A DNA stretch of 64,000 bases from Saprospiraceae bacterium (GTDB taxonomy: Bacteria > Bacteroidota > Bacteroidia > Chitinophagales > Saprospiraceae). The stretch covers positions 1 through 64,000 of the forward strand of contig JANQQI010000080.1 in NCBI GenBank assembly GCA_028285085.1, given 5' to 3'. A program made the position numbers and the translations under genes. Under the pieces are notes generated by a model. That model saw only the letters and a program-made list of their open reading frames with translations, searched no databases and had not been told where the DNA came from. Below, in pieces: positions 27,401 through 35,710 of the stretch (its first letter is position 1; each line of letters starts with the position of its first letter).

Positions 27401-29475
27401 TTTGGACACCAGATGATGGTTCGATTAGCCCAACAACAGGGACGCAAACAATTGCTGAGCCGGGTATTGTCACTACGTATTTCGCGACAGTGAGTGTTCC
27501 TGGTTGTACCGTAATGGATTCCATCTTTATTGATGTGGACTCTATTCCTTTGGATATGAGTATTATGCCGGCGGATACCATGGTATGTGAAGGTGCTTTG
27601 GTGGTACTCGAATCACCAATTTTCGAGCAAAGTGACTTCCCGGACATTGATTTCCAATGGAGTCCTGGCCTGGGGCAAATTAGCCCGGATAGCCTTTACA
27701 ATATGGTTATTTCAGCACAAGAAACCCTTACCTATATCCGCACCACGACCAATGGGGTTTGTACCCAAATGGACTCCGCGACGATCAATGTAGCCCCGAC
27801 CACAGAAATTATCATCACGCCGAGTGATCCGATTATCTGTGAAGGAGAATCTATTGATTTGACCGCCAGTAGTGCCGATGTTTCGGAATTTACCTGGACG
27901 CCGGGCGATATCATGGATCCCACCATTACGGTTACCCCCGATCAAACGACTACTTACATGGTGGAAGGCGAATTCATGGGTTGCCCCGTGATGGCCGCCG
28001 TAACGGTGGAAGTCTCACCAGATGCCGCCACTGGCCTCATCCCGGATAGCGAAATTTGTGAAGGAGAATCTATCATCCTCAATACTACGCTGGATCCAAA
28101 TCCAAATACGACCTACACTTGGACGGCCAGCCCCGATGATCCATCATTAGTTGTGACTGATCCTCAGCCGAATGTCAGCCCAACGGTTACCACGACTTAT
28201 ACCGTGCTAATCGATAATGGTGTGTGTGATCCTTTCGAAGGTGAAGTAACGGTTACCGTTAATACTGCACCGGAACTTTCGGTCAGCGATGATGCAACTA
28301 TTTGCCGGGGCGATGAAATTACGCTGACGGCTACGACGAGCCCCGGAGGTACAGTGACCTGGAGTCCGGGTGGTTCTAACCAGCCATCTATTACAGTGGC
28401 TCCGGTAAGCAATGAAGTATATACGGCTACCTATACGAATGGCTGTGGTACACTCAGCGAATCGGTAACCATCACGGTCAATGATAGTAACGTCTCCGAT
28501 ATTCCCGAGGACTATAACATTTGCCTGGGTGAATCCGCTATTTTGAATACGGTACCAAGTACCGGGTCGACTTATACCTGGACCGCTTCTCCCGATGATC
28601 CAACCTTGGATAGTGATGCCGCACTACCGGAGGTCAGTCCAACAGAGACAACTACATATAATGTGACTATTACAAACGGTATTTGCCCAGATATCGAAGA
28701 AGAAATTACCATCTACGTGTTAGAAGATCCGGTCTTATCAATTGTTCCGGTTGATCCGGCGATTTGTAGTGGAGACAGTATTGAGCTGACTGCCTCAATC
28801 GACCAAGATGGTAATGACAACTTTGAGTGGATGCCAACCGACGAAACTGGCCCAACCATCGAAGTAGATCCCGATGATACGACCAGTTATACCGTTACTT
28901 ACGATACGGGCTGCGGTATCATCTCCGAAACGGTAGAAGTTGCCGTTCTGCCCGGCTTCATGGTAGACATTTCGTATAGTCCAGATACGCTTACGCAACA
29001 GGAGATACCGGAAGGAGAAGTCATTACCTTGACGGGGAATTTGAGTAGTCCTCAGCCCGGTGCAACTTTTGAATGGAGTACCGGACAGACGGGGCAATCG
29101 ATTACCATTAATGCTGATATGACGGAAAGCTATAGCGTTACGGTTACTAATGCGAGTGGCTGTACCGCTGAAGACATTATTACCTTCACTGTTGTTCCTG
29201 CTACCTTAGAAATGCCGAATGCATTTACACCCGATGGCGATGATATCAACGACTTCTTCCGTCCAGTGACGACAGGTCGCGCGACGATTGAGAGCTTCCG
29301 TATCTACAACCGCTGGGGAAATCTGGTATACGATAACGATGATCCCGATCAAGGTTGGGATGGTACAAAAGATGGTACAGAGTTACCTTCCGATGTTTAC
29401 ATCTACATTTTACAAGCGGTGACACCAAGTGGCCGGGAATTTAACGAAAAAGGTGATGTTACGCTGATTCGTTAG
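24484..29475 (+). CDS. Giant secreted multi-Ig protein with type B (gliding-associated) T9SS sorting domain
   Basis: A 1663-aa cell-surface protein. Signal peptide residues 1-19. Residues 20-170 start with ANDDCDGLIDLG, a module frequent before T9SS tails. About 180-300 resembles a CUB domain (GTLYDCGGPDGDYENNENYS, then CITIEFISDG, AGFELDWQC). Two further Cys-rich modules follow to about 615. Residues about 620-1575 are twelve Ig/PKD-like repeats of roughly 80 residues with the signature ICxGExxxL ... TWxP ... TTTYxV ... GxC; the twelfth lacks the cysteine pair. The C-terminal 85 residues (MPNAFTPDGDDINDFF, FRIYNRWGNLVY, GWDGT, SDVYIYIL) are the gliding-motility-associated type B sorting domain. 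Probably an adhesin or matrix protein. Acidic and Thr-rich composition fits surface exposure. Confidence 0.92.
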   Translation: MKKLLTLIFLITLFQNLIAQPANDDCDGLIDLGVAPVCPTDIYTNVDATESDIGNDNFPDCFNGLQRDVWFAFTTDNTITDYTITVTGITDGLGSTPMLNPQIELYRGDCSFDNLASLEVCVSAPDGAGSVITNVFGLDPNEIYFIRVNDYSSTATPNEGSFQFCIVEYIPDVNICDVTESESCTGTLYDCGGPDGDYENNENYSFTICPSEFHQCIQIDMQDYDIEPNFFGFGDQLNFYAGEDNTAPLISSVSGVSNGNPFQIQTSSNCITIEFISDGFTTGAGFELDWQCFAFPCTASSPDNPTVVGAIPYNNTDLSTCDDASTIAESPCPDDGFLNGPDYVFTYDSPGDQCISVQLFGAETGTGIVVLSGPPSDPNTICIAQNEGGFIPSANLEEAGTYYIIVANQQTCTDFDIEIMEAECALSPSLVSALCNPLNGCQQFDDDGNELPSIFVLEQGFQDVPNTVGTNNGCWFGVGGGNYYWFTIQAQANGDFGFVVEGANFPSDIDFNVWGPFTEEQVCEMPNSVIDFITNNQPVRSSYAGGADPTGLTDINPVNGTVVTDEYDCDGNNDDFVTPIPVTVDEVYVVLMNDWGDQIQDGIIEVDWSASDPGVLDPIPVEIEAGDTTICAGDTAQLSIVTGVDNITWLNDTNTLSCDDCPNPLAFPDVTTTYQVAVNGVCVDDTLDITVSVFDVNAGPDVTVCLGEDIQIVAGSNFPNATYEWTATDLSNFSCTDCPDPIITGTTAGTFTYSVTLNGPGCTITDEMEFTVLTDPAPIFGVVADTVLLCEGESTELGIATNNPNYVYTWVSDPVGFVSSLPNPSTTPTESTMYYVFVSGGSVTTCPTSSLDSVYVDVAQLPIIDVIEDTLVCQGQSVTLGNTIEENGVVYSWSPTTGMADGDDTLANPTVLIETEETYILTASRGGCETMDTVTISSTLIDVEILNPDSLIICRGETVEINAVASPPSLGIFWTPDDGSISPTTGTQTIAEPGIVTTYFATVSVPGCTVMDSIFIDVDSIPLDMSIMPADTMVCEGALVVLESPIFEQSDFPDIDFQWSPGLGQISPDSLYNMVISAQETLTYIRTTTNGVCTQMDSATINVAPTTEIIITPSDPIICEGESIDLTASSADVSEFTWTPGDIMDPTITVTPDQTTTYMVEGEFMGCPVMAAVTVEVSPDAATGLIPDSEICEGESIILNTTLDPNPNTTYTWTASPDDPSLVVTDPQPNVSPTVTTTYTVLIDNGVCDPFEGEVTVTVNTAPELSVSDDATICRGDEITLTATTSPGGTVTWSPGGSNQPSITVAPVSNEVYTATYTNGCGTLSESVTITVNDSNVSDIPEDYNICLGESAILNTVPSTGSTYTWTASPDDPTLDSDAALPEVSPTETTTYNVTITNGICPDIEEEITIYVLEDPVLSIVPVDPAICSGDSIELTASIDQDGNDNFEWMPTDETGPTIEVDPDDTTSYTVTYDTGCGIISETVEVAVLPGFMVDISYSPDTLTQQEIPEGEVITLTGNLSSPQPGATFEWSTGQTGQSITINADMTESYSVTVTNASGCTAEDIITFTVVPATLEMPNAFTPDGDDINDFFRPVTTGRATIESFRIYNRWGNLVYDNDDPDQGWDGTKDGTELPSDVYIYILQAVTPSGREFNEKGDVTLIR

Positions 29476-29500
29476 AACGATTCCAATAGCTTGAATCTTC

Positions 29501-29542
29501 TAAAGCCAATTCGTTGTATACGGGTTGGCTTTAGTGTTTTTT
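29501..29542 (+). terminator. Rho-independent terminator
   Basis: TAAAGCCAA (29501-29509) pairs with TTGGCTTTA (29525-29533), followed by GTGTTTTTT. It closes the giant gene. The T-run overlaps the -33 box of the next promoter. Confidence 0.75.
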
Positions 29543-29571
29543 GAAGCTTTTCAAAAGAATCCTTACCTTTG
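29541..29571 (+). promoter_or_regulatory. Bacteroidota promoter (TTG -33 / TACCTTTG -7)
   Basis: TTG at 29541-29543 and TACCTTTG at 29564-29571 are 20 nt apart, matching the Bacteroidota TTG/TAnnTTTG promoter. The predicted transcript has a leader of about 120 nt before the lipoprotein start at 29702. Confidence 0.65.
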
Positions 29572-29701
29572 GCGCCGTTAATTTTGTCAACTGCCAACAC
29601 GTTTGAGGGCGTCTAATCGTTCTTTCTCAAACACTTAAGAACTACCAATCATCCTTATTTTATTAGGAATTGATCTAAAAATCATTAAACCACCTCTTAT
29701 C

Positions 29702-30781
29702 ATGCGACTAAGCGGTTTTATTATCTTATTGTTCTCAATTCTATTTTTACTCCCAGCTTGCGGTAGCGATGACGATACAGTCATTATCGATGATGGCCCG
29801 GCAACAGCAAATTATGGTCCTGGTGTCTACGTTGTCAATCGCGGAAATGCGAACACGGATACAAAAGGCGATATCAGCTTCTATGATAGAGAGAATCAGA
29901 TGGTCACAAACGGTATTTTTGCAGCTAACAATTCAACCGTTGAATTGGGCAGTGAGGTCCACTCGATGACCGTAGCCGGTAACCGTGCTTATATTGTCTC
30001 TAGTGACCAAAATCGCGTTGTTATTGTAAATAAAAGAACCTTTCGTCGCTTTGGTGAAATCATTAATTTAAATCGGCCGCGCTATGTCTTACCCGTCAAC
30101 GATAATAAGATTTTGATTAGTGAGTGGGGAGAAGATGGTGCCACAGGCGCGATTAAAGTGGTCAATCTAACAAGTTTGGCCATCACCAACACCATTCCAA
30201 CGCGCCCCGGGCCGGAGCAAATGGTGAAAGTCGATAGCTGTGTTTATGTAGCCAATTCGGGTGGTTTTGTTCTAGATTCAGTCGTGACTAAAATTGACCT
30301 GGTCACAGAATCTGTAACGGCAACTATTGCTGCGGGCCCCGCACCACGTAGCTTGGTAGTGGATCGAGACAACAATGTTTGGTCATTGAGTAATGGTGTT
30401 TTTGATGAAGATAATCCCAGTTTAAACCGCAAAGGCAAACTAATCAAAATTGTACAAGACTTTCCAGTACTTAATCTGGATGTCAATACCGGTGCGGACC
30501 GATTGGTCGCTAATCAGGAGGGAGATAAACTCTATTTCACGATGGATGGCTGGGTATTCGAACACCCTATCGAACAATTAACGATCAGCATGGTGCCTTT
30601 TATCGAACGCTTCTTTTTGACTATCGGCATTGATCCGGAGACGGATCGCTTTTATGGCGCTGACGCAGGGAATACGCAGCAAGACGGCCAAGTCTTTATC
30701 TATAATTCCAGTGGCAGTGAACTCGGTAGTTTTGATGTCGGCGTTGTCCCTTTTAACTTCTGGTTTGAACAATCCGAATAG
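29702..30781 (+). CDS. Surface lipoprotein, YncE/DUF5074-like beta-propeller
   Basis: A 359-aa lipoprotein: lipobox LLPAC with the cysteine at residue 20. The next residues, GSDDD, fit the acidic lipoprotein export signal that moves Bacteroidota lipoproteins to the cell surface. The mature part is a repeat propeller: GPGVYVVNRGNANTDTKGD, ISFYDRENQMV, VHSMTVAGNRAYIVSSDQNR, VVIVNKRTF, RPRYVLPVNDNKILISEWG and RSLVVDRDNNVWSLSNG, as in DUF5074/YncE-like proteins. Such proteins often accompany TonB receptors, but none is adjacent here. It ends 9 nt before the convergent xseB stop. Confidence 0.85.
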   Translation: MRLSGFIILLFSILFLLPACGSDDDTVIIDDGPATANYGPGVYVVNRGNANTDTKGDISFYDRENQMVTNGIFAANNSTVELGSEVHSMTVAGNRAYIVSSDQNRVVIVNKRTFRRFGEIINLNRPRYVLPVNDNKILISEWGEDGATGAIKVVNLTSLAITNTIPTRPGPEQMVKVDSCVYVANSGGFVLDSVVTKIDLVTESVTATIAAGPAPRSLVVDRDNNVWSLSNGVFDEDNPSLNRKGKLIKIVQDFPVLNLDVNTGADRLVANQEGDKLYFTMDGWVFEHPIEQLTISMVPFIERFFLTIGIDPETDRFYGADAGNTQQDGQVFIYNSSGSELGSFDVGVVPFNFWFEQSE

Positions 30782-30790
30782 CAATTGCGA

Positions 30791-30991
30791 TTAAGCTGGA
30801 GGATCGAGTAATTGCTCAATTTCTGTTCCGGTACTGCGGAGCTGTTCGCGGCAAAACTGAATCAAAGTAGCTGCGCGCTTCACCTTCGGGCTCAATTCAT
30901 CAATTGGAATACCATCACTTTGTAGTAATTCCAGAATTTCCGCTAATTCTGCTCGCGCATCGGAATAAGTTAGTGCTTTTCGTTTAGCCAT
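30791..30991 (-). CDS. xseB: Exodeoxyribonuclease VII small subunit
   Basis: A 66-aa subunit of exonuclease VII, which degrades single-stranded DNA in both directions. The XseB signature is clear: YSDARAELAEILELLQSDGI, then PIDELSPKVKRAATLIQFCR. The length is typical. Its ATG overlaps the end of xseA by 8 nt, so the two are translationally coupled. The Bacteroidota order here is xseA then xseB. Confidence 0.93.
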   Translation of the reverse strand: MAKRKALTYSDARAELAEILELLQSDGIPIDELSPKVKRAATLIQFCREQLRSTGTEIEQLLDPPA

Positions 30992-32231
30992 TTTCTTCTA
31001 AAACTTTCGTGTGAACGATCCCATCCTGAAAGCGTAAAGCCACTTCGTCGGCCGCGGCTAACTGCTCTTGGTGGGTGATGACCTCTCCAGCCCGCTGTAC
31101 TTGTACAAATCCGCGGCGAAGCATCTGCTCTGGATCCAAAGATTGAATCAATTGCTCCAGATTCGTGAGCTGCCAGCTTTCCTGTTTGAGATATTGCTTG
31201 GCTGCTTTTTGGATTTGCTCCTCAAAATAATGTAGGCTTTGGCGATTCGTTTGCAAGTGTTGACGGCTGAAAAAAGTCAGTTGCTGCTTCAAACCAGCCA
31301 GCTCCAATTGCTCTCCTTGCAATTGGCTTTGCGTAAAGCTTCGGATCATCTGACCCAATTCTAATATCGATTGTTCAAATTGTAGGTTATGTTCAATCAA
31401 AAAATCAGCTACGGCCGTCGGCGTTTTTAAAGCGGTGTGCGCTACCAAATCCGCGACGCTTTCATCTGAATCGTGTCCAATTCCCGTAAATACTGGCAGT
31501 GGGCACTCCGCAATTGCCACGCCCACTTCTCGCTGATCGAAGGCTAGCAAATCAAGTCGGGCTCCCCCACCCCGGATCAGCACCACAGCATCAAACTGAG
31601 CAGCATGTTGGCTGATGTTTTTTAATTGAGCGGGGACTTCCTTTTTGACCATTTCGCCCTGCATCGCTACAGGAAATAGCTCCGCATGGAATTGATAGCC
31701 ATATCCGTTGCCGGTTAATTGTTCTATAAAATCTTGATAACCCGCAGCCCGGGAGGAACTGAGTACTGCGATCTTCTGCAGGACCGGCTTTAATGGAATT
31801 TGGGCATTGCGGTTACGTAAGCCTTGTTTTTCCAAATCAGCGACAATTTGCTGACGGCGTAAAGCCATCTTTCCTACAGAATAGGCCGGATCAACATCAG
31901 CGATGATCAATTTCAAACCAAAGCGTTCGTGATAATCCACACGAACTTGCAGTAAGACGGACATCCCTTCCTGAAAAAGCTGATCAATTTGTACTCCGTG
32001 CTTACGGCGCAAGCGACGATAATCCATCGCCCAAAGCACACCCTCCGTACGCGCCACATAGGCCTCGGTTTCCTCCTTTTGCTGTACCAAACTCAAGAAA
32101 AAATGTCCTCTGGAACGACTAACTTGTGCCAACTCACAGCTCACCCAAAGCGGGTCGCCAAAGTTGAGTGCCAGCACGCGTCGCAAGTATTCTTGCAGCT
32201 CTAAAAGACTGTAGGGTCGCTTAGATTCCAT
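30984..32231 (-). CDS. xseA: Exodeoxyribonuclease VII large subunit
   Basis: The 415-aa catalytic subunit of exonuclease VII. An N-terminal OB-fold (about 1-100: YSLLELQEYLRRVL, WVSCELAQVSRSRGHFFLSL) binds ssDNA. The catalytic domain carries KIAVLSSSRAAGYQDF, VVLIRGGGARLDLLAFD and the conserved GIGHDSDESVADLVAHTALK with TPTAVADFL. A long helical C-terminus contacts XseB copies. The length is slightly under the E. coli enzyme, mainly in that helical arm. It works in repair and recombination with XseB. Confidence 0.95.
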   Translation of the reverse strand: MESKRPYSLLELQEYLRRVLALNFGDPLWVSCELAQVSRSRGHFFLSLVQQKEETEAYVARTEGVLWAMDYRRLRRKHGVQIDQLFQEGMSVLLQVRVDYHERFGLKLIIADVDPAYSVGKMALRRQQIVADLEKQGLRNRNAQIPLKPVLQKIAVLSSSRAAGYQDFIEQLTGNGYGYQFHAELFPVAMQGEMVKKEVPAQLKNISQHAAQFDAVVLIRGGGARLDLLAFDQREVGVAIAECPLPVFTGIGHDSDESVADLVAHTALKTPTAVADFLIEHNLQFEQSILELGQMIRSFTQSQLQGEQLELAGLKQQLTFFSRQHLQTNRQSLHYFEEQIQKAAKQYLKQESWQLTNLEQLIQSLDPEQMLRRGFVQVQRAGEVITHQEQLAAADEVALRFQDGIVHTKVLEENG

Positions 32232-32261
32232 CCCGCTAATTTAGAAAAATAAAGTCGGGAT

Positions 32262-33086
32262 TTAATTGCCCTGCCGTTTCTCGAGCTTTAACCGCTTAAT
32301 CTTTCTGCCAATTCTAAGTGAGAGACTAAAAATCAAAATAATTATTGCCAACCCCATTCCAATGGCCAGCCATGCTACGAAGTTATGTCCCGCACACGCA
32401 AGGTTACAACTAAATCCTACAGTAAGGAAGATCATCAGTATCGTCAAGAAAAAAAGTAAAATATCAAGTAATACCAAGCCAGTAATCGTATTTGGCAAAC
32501 TCCGTTTTGCTTCATAGCGCTGCTTTACCTGTTGTCGCAGACGTTTTTTCCAAACTTTACGATTTTGCTTGGCGATACGCTGGCGACGACGCTCCCGTTT
32601 CTTGTTTTTCTTGACCCGATATTGACGACTTGGTTTTTGATTGAGATGGCGGGTCCGCTCACGCATTTCATCAGCTCTCGTCTCATTACTCCGTTGAGGT
32701 TTGAGATCATAAACAACCGGCATCGCCTGCCCTTCCATTGAAGTTATTTCAAGGTTTCTTTGTATATCAAGGTGCCCGGGCAGTTGATTGCCAAGAATAA
32801 TAAAGGCCAAAAAGCCAGAAACGATAAGTAATAGTCTGGCTCGCAAAGCCCAGTGATTAAAGTATCGCTTGTTTATTTTGCGGAGTTGCTTTGAGGGATT
32901 GATTAAAACGCTTGCCCCGATCATAATCACCACACAGTTAATAATGATATCAGGAATAAAAAGCGAACCAGCAGCTAACCATAATCCTAAATCGAGTGCA
33001 ACGAGCACTAAAAAGGTTTGTAGGAAGATCAGTAGAATTCGGGCGGTCCAGAGGTTTGTTTTAGCCCATTTCGCAATGGTTCGCAT
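32262..33086 (-). CDS. Hypothetical membrane protein with highly basic linker (paralogue 2)
   Basis: A 274-aa protein of unknown family. Three hydrophobic segments (about 17-37, 42-62 and 82-102) precede a soluble segment that includes a striking stretch of about 40 Arg/Lys-rich residues (KKNKKRERRRQRIAKQNRKV and onward), then two more TM helices (about 203-225 and 237-260). The paralogue at 33150 has the same plan; the TM parts diverge while the basic linker is almost identical. The basic segment should be cytoplasmic and could contact nucleic acid or phospholipid (inference). Its leader carries TACTTTTA close to the start. Confidence 0.68.
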   Translation of the reverse strand: MRTIAKWAKTNLWTARILLIFLQTFLVLVALDLGLWLAAGSLFIPDIIINCVVIMIGASVLINPSKQLRKINKRYFNHWALRARLLLIVSGFLAFIILGNQLPGHLDIQRNLEITSMEGQAMPVVYDLKPQRSNETRADEMRERTRHLNQKPSRQYRVKKNKKRERRRQRIAKQNRKVWKKRLRQQVKQRYEAKRSLPNTITGLVLLDILLFFLTILMIFLTVGFSCNLACAGHNFVAWLAIGMGLAIIILIFSLSLRIGRKIKRLKLEKRQGN

Positions 33087-33107
33087 GAGTTTTACATTTT
33101 GTAAATT

Positions 33108-33115
33108 TAAAAGTA
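33108..33115 (-). promoter_or_regulatory. Probable -7 promoter element (TACTTTTA)
   Basis: It reads TACTTTTA on the minus strand, 22 nt upstream of the start. It is one base off TAnnTTTG, but conserved in position and sequence with the element before the neighbouring paralogue (34017-34024), which supports a real promoter. Confidence 0.4.
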
Positions 33116-33149
33116 GGTAGCAATCACTTAGGTCTATTAAGGGAAATAA

Positions 33150-33995
33150 CTAACTTTTCTTTTGTCGTTTCCGTTGATAGTAATTGACAATGAGAAGCAC
33201 AATACCTGATAACAATAGTCCCCCCATGAGACCTAGTAAAGCAACAGGCTTCCACATCCCGCTGTAGTCACCAAGAATCATGGAACTTGAGCTAGAAGTG
33301 CCCACACCGACTATTCCTAATGCATTTAGGATAGTAAATGATATAATCAAAGTAATGGGGAGTAGGATTAATATTAGACCGATCCACCCTAATTTGTTAG
33401 ACTTCTTAGACTTATGTTTATCATATCTCTGCTTCGCCTGCTGTCGCAGACGTTTCTTCCAAACTTTGCGATTTTGTTTCGCTATTCGCTGGCGGCGGCG
33501 GTCTCGTTTCTTGTTTTTCTTGACTCGATGCTGACCATTGGGCTTCTGATTCAAGCGACGATTGCGCTTGCGAAACTCTTCGGATTGTTGCACATCCCCT
33601 CGGCGAGGTTTGACATCGAAAACGATCGGCACTACCTGTACATCCATCGATGGCTCTTCAAAAGGATCATCCAAATCGAGACGCTCGGGCAGTTGGCTTC
33701 CGAGAATAGTAAAAGCCAAGAAACCAGAAATAACGAGTAACAATCTGGCACGCAAAACGCGATGATAAAAATGCGTTTTGCTTTTACTAAATAGCTTTTT
33801 TGAGGGACTGATTAAGATACTAATCCCTATCATTATTAGGAGGTAGTAAAAAATACAATCAGGAATAAGCACTGATTTGGCGTCTAAAAACAACCCAAGA
33901 TCAAGCGCTAAAAGGATTAAAAGAGTTTGTACAAAAAAGAGAAGAAATCGGATGGTCCAGGGGTTGGTTTTAGCCCATTTTATGAGGGTTCGCAT
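33150..33995 (-). CDS. Hypothetical membrane protein with highly basic linker (paralogue 1)
   Basis: A 281-aa tandem paralogue of the gene at 32262. It has the same start (MRT-I-KWAKTN-WT-R-LL), three N-terminal TM helices, the near-identical basic segment (HRVKKNKKRDRRRQRIAKQN and onward), and two C-terminal helices; its tail is KKS-terminated and basic. The variable region between TM3 and the basic segment includes RRGDVQQSEEF in place of QRSNETRADEM. Each paralogue has its own promoter-like TACTTTT element, so they may be separately transcribed. Function unknown. Confidence 0.68.
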   Translation of the reverse strand: MRTLIKWAKTNPWTIRFLLFFVQTLLILLALDLGLFLDAKSVLIPDCIFYYLLIMIGISILISPSKKLFSKSKTHFYHRVLRARLLLVISGFLAFTILGSQLPERLDLDDPFEEPSMDVQVVPIVFDVKPRRGDVQQSEEFRKRNRRLNQKPNGQHRVKKNKKRDRRRQRIAKQNRKVWKKRLRQQAKQRYDKHKSKKSNKLGWIGLILILLPITLIISFTILNALGIVGVGTSSSSSMILGDYSGMWKPVALLGLMGGLLLSGIVLLIVNYYQRKRQKKS

Positions 33996-34016
33996 AACTT
34001 TTAAATTTTATTAATT

Positions 34017-34024
34017 CAAAAGTA
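34017..34024 (-). promoter_or_regulatory. Bacteroidota -7 promoter element (TACTTTTG)
   Basis: On the minus strand this reads TACTTTTG, an exact TAnnTTTG match, 22 nt upstream of the start of the first basic-linker paralogue. A short leader is implied. Confidence 0.5.
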
Positions 34025-34283
34025 AGCGGTATTGCGCGCCAGAATTTAGCACATTTTAAGGCTAACAGATATAAAATTATCCTATTTCAATAATTAACGT
34101 GAACCTAAATAAGACGTAAATACTAAAATTACCATTCCCCAAAGTGCCACCATAAGTGCCCTGATATGATATTCCTTTATACTACCAATCTGAAAACCGT
34201 GGAATGTTCATACACAGTTCGGACAACACCCGGGAAATGATAATCAATCCATATTTTTAAATTTCTTAGCTCCACCTATTGTA

Positions 34284-35705
34284 TTAATTCTTCTGACGCA
34301 GCCTGGACTGGAATCCTAATTGCAATCCAAAAGCGTATGGCTTGGTCTGCCGATACACTTCTTCAAAGGACTGTATAAAGATGCCATCCAAGCGAAGGTT
34401 ATGTCTAGAACTCAAGCGATAATTGACACCTGCGCCAAATACCGCATCCATTGTCGATAAATTCAAATCGTCCAATCCTCTTTGGACGTAAGTTACCTCG
34501 TTGTAAAGCCGGCTTTGATTCGTGTAGACGGACTCTACCCGAGTCACTTCATCGTATAAAAAGCGTTGGATAACACCTGCTTTCAATTGTAGCCCATAGC
34601 GCCCCCAATGCAGTCGATAACGGAGTGTAAAGGGAATATTGACGTGCTTGATCCGCTCTCGCATTTGTAGACTAAGCAAAAATGGATCGCCGGGCTCTAA
34701 ATCATTACCATCGCCAAAACGCTGGCTGACTAACTGCGTCCGGAGGTAAAAATCCCCGTAATTCGTCTTGAGATCAACATCGTAATTTGATAACGAAACC
34801 CCCAGTGTGGGCTCATTTGCACCCGCGTAGAGCAACTCCTCACTCAGTTCATCATCAATAATCATCTCGCTGAAGCCCACACCGATAGCAAAGTCCCAAT
34901 TCGGTAAAAATTCGAAAACTAGATTAACGCCCATTTCTGAGGACAGATTCCAATCAAAAAAATTATTGCCGGAAAGTTTAGGATAGGTTTGATAGGCCCC
35001 GGCATAAATCTCAACGCGGGTATTATTGATTTTGTGAGGATCAATGCCCAGCAAATCTGCTTTTAAATGAGCGAGCGTGGGCGCCGGGTATTCAAAAGCC
35101 GTCATTGACACACTAATATCTGAAGGATTTGATCCCGAAGTGGCTACAAGAGGTAATTGGCCGGCGTTTCCTACATCTGTAAGTATTTTGATTTGACTAA
35201 AATCCAGAACGGTACTTAGGTTAAAATCTTTAGCATCGAAAGCAAAAACAGATAGAGGCTTTGGTGGTTTTGTAGCTTGAAATATTGGGGAAGATGAAAG
35301 CCCAGTCGATGTTATATCAATGCCCGCTTGCTTATGCGGTTCGGATAATTGTTCGTCTAATTGCGTTTTTTGGGATGGATCAATGATTTTGGGCCAATTC
35401 GCTTGGCTCAGTAGCTCGACTTCCGAGCGAAGACCATGAATAAGATGATCTTGTGCGGCGACGGTGGTTTGGAGGCCAGATAATTGTCGGCGCAATCGGA
35501 GGTATTCTACCATACTACCCCCCACGATCATGAGCAGCACAGCCAAGCTTAGCCAACTGCGCCATTGCCAAAATGAAGAAGCTGGCGGATGAGGAAGATC
35601 AGCCTCAATCCGCATCCACAAATCGTCCGTAGGTTCACGTCGAAGTGCCCTTAAGGTTTTGTGGAAGAATTGTTCAATCTTGCTCTGGTTAGGTCCCTGC
35701 TTCAT
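34284..35705 (-). CDS. Anti-sigma-like single-pass protein fused to an outer-membrane beta-barrel domain
   Basis: A 473-aa protein directly after an ECF sigma gene. Residues 1-40 are a cytosolic-type helical segment (IEQFFHKTLRALRREPTDDL, WMRIEADLP). One TM helix follows (about 47-66: WLSLAVLLMIVGGSMVEYLR), then a coiled coil (LRRQLSGLQTTVAAQDHLI and onward to about 100) and a Pro/Ser-rich linker to about 230. Residues about 240-473 show alternating amphipathic strands of an outer-membrane beta-barrel (VEIYAGAYQTYP, DFAIGVGFSEMI, YGDFYLRTQLV, IPFTLRYRLHWGRYGLQLKA, FGAGVNYRLS, FGLQLGFQSRL). It may connect outer-membrane status to the sigma factor. The fusion is unusual but intact, with no frameshift seen. 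Confidence 0.75.
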   Translation of the reverse strand: MKQGPNQSKIEQFFHKTLRALRREPTDDLWMRIEADLPHPPASSFWQWRSWLSLAVLLMIVGGSMVEYLRLRRQLSGLQTTVAAQDHLIHGLRSEVELLSQANWPKIIDPSQKTQLDEQLSEPHKQAGIDITSTGLSSSPIFQATKPPKPLSVFAFDAKDFNLSTVLDFSQIKILTDVGNAGQLPLVATSGSNPSDISVSMTAFEYPAPTLAHLKADLLGIDPHKINNTRVEIYAGAYQTYPKLSGNNFFDWNLSSEMGVNLVFEFLPNWDFAIGVGFSEMIIDDELSEELLYAGANEPTLGVSLSNYDVDLKTNYGDFYLRTQLVSQRFGDGNDLEPGDPFLLSLQMRERIKHVNIPFTLRYRLHWGRYGLQLKAGVIQRFLYDEVTRVESVYTNQSRLYNEVTYVQRGLDDLNLSTMDAVFGAGVNYRLSSRHNLRLDGIFIQSFEEVYRQTKPYAFGLQLGFQSRLRQKN

Positions 35706-35710
35706 CTTGA

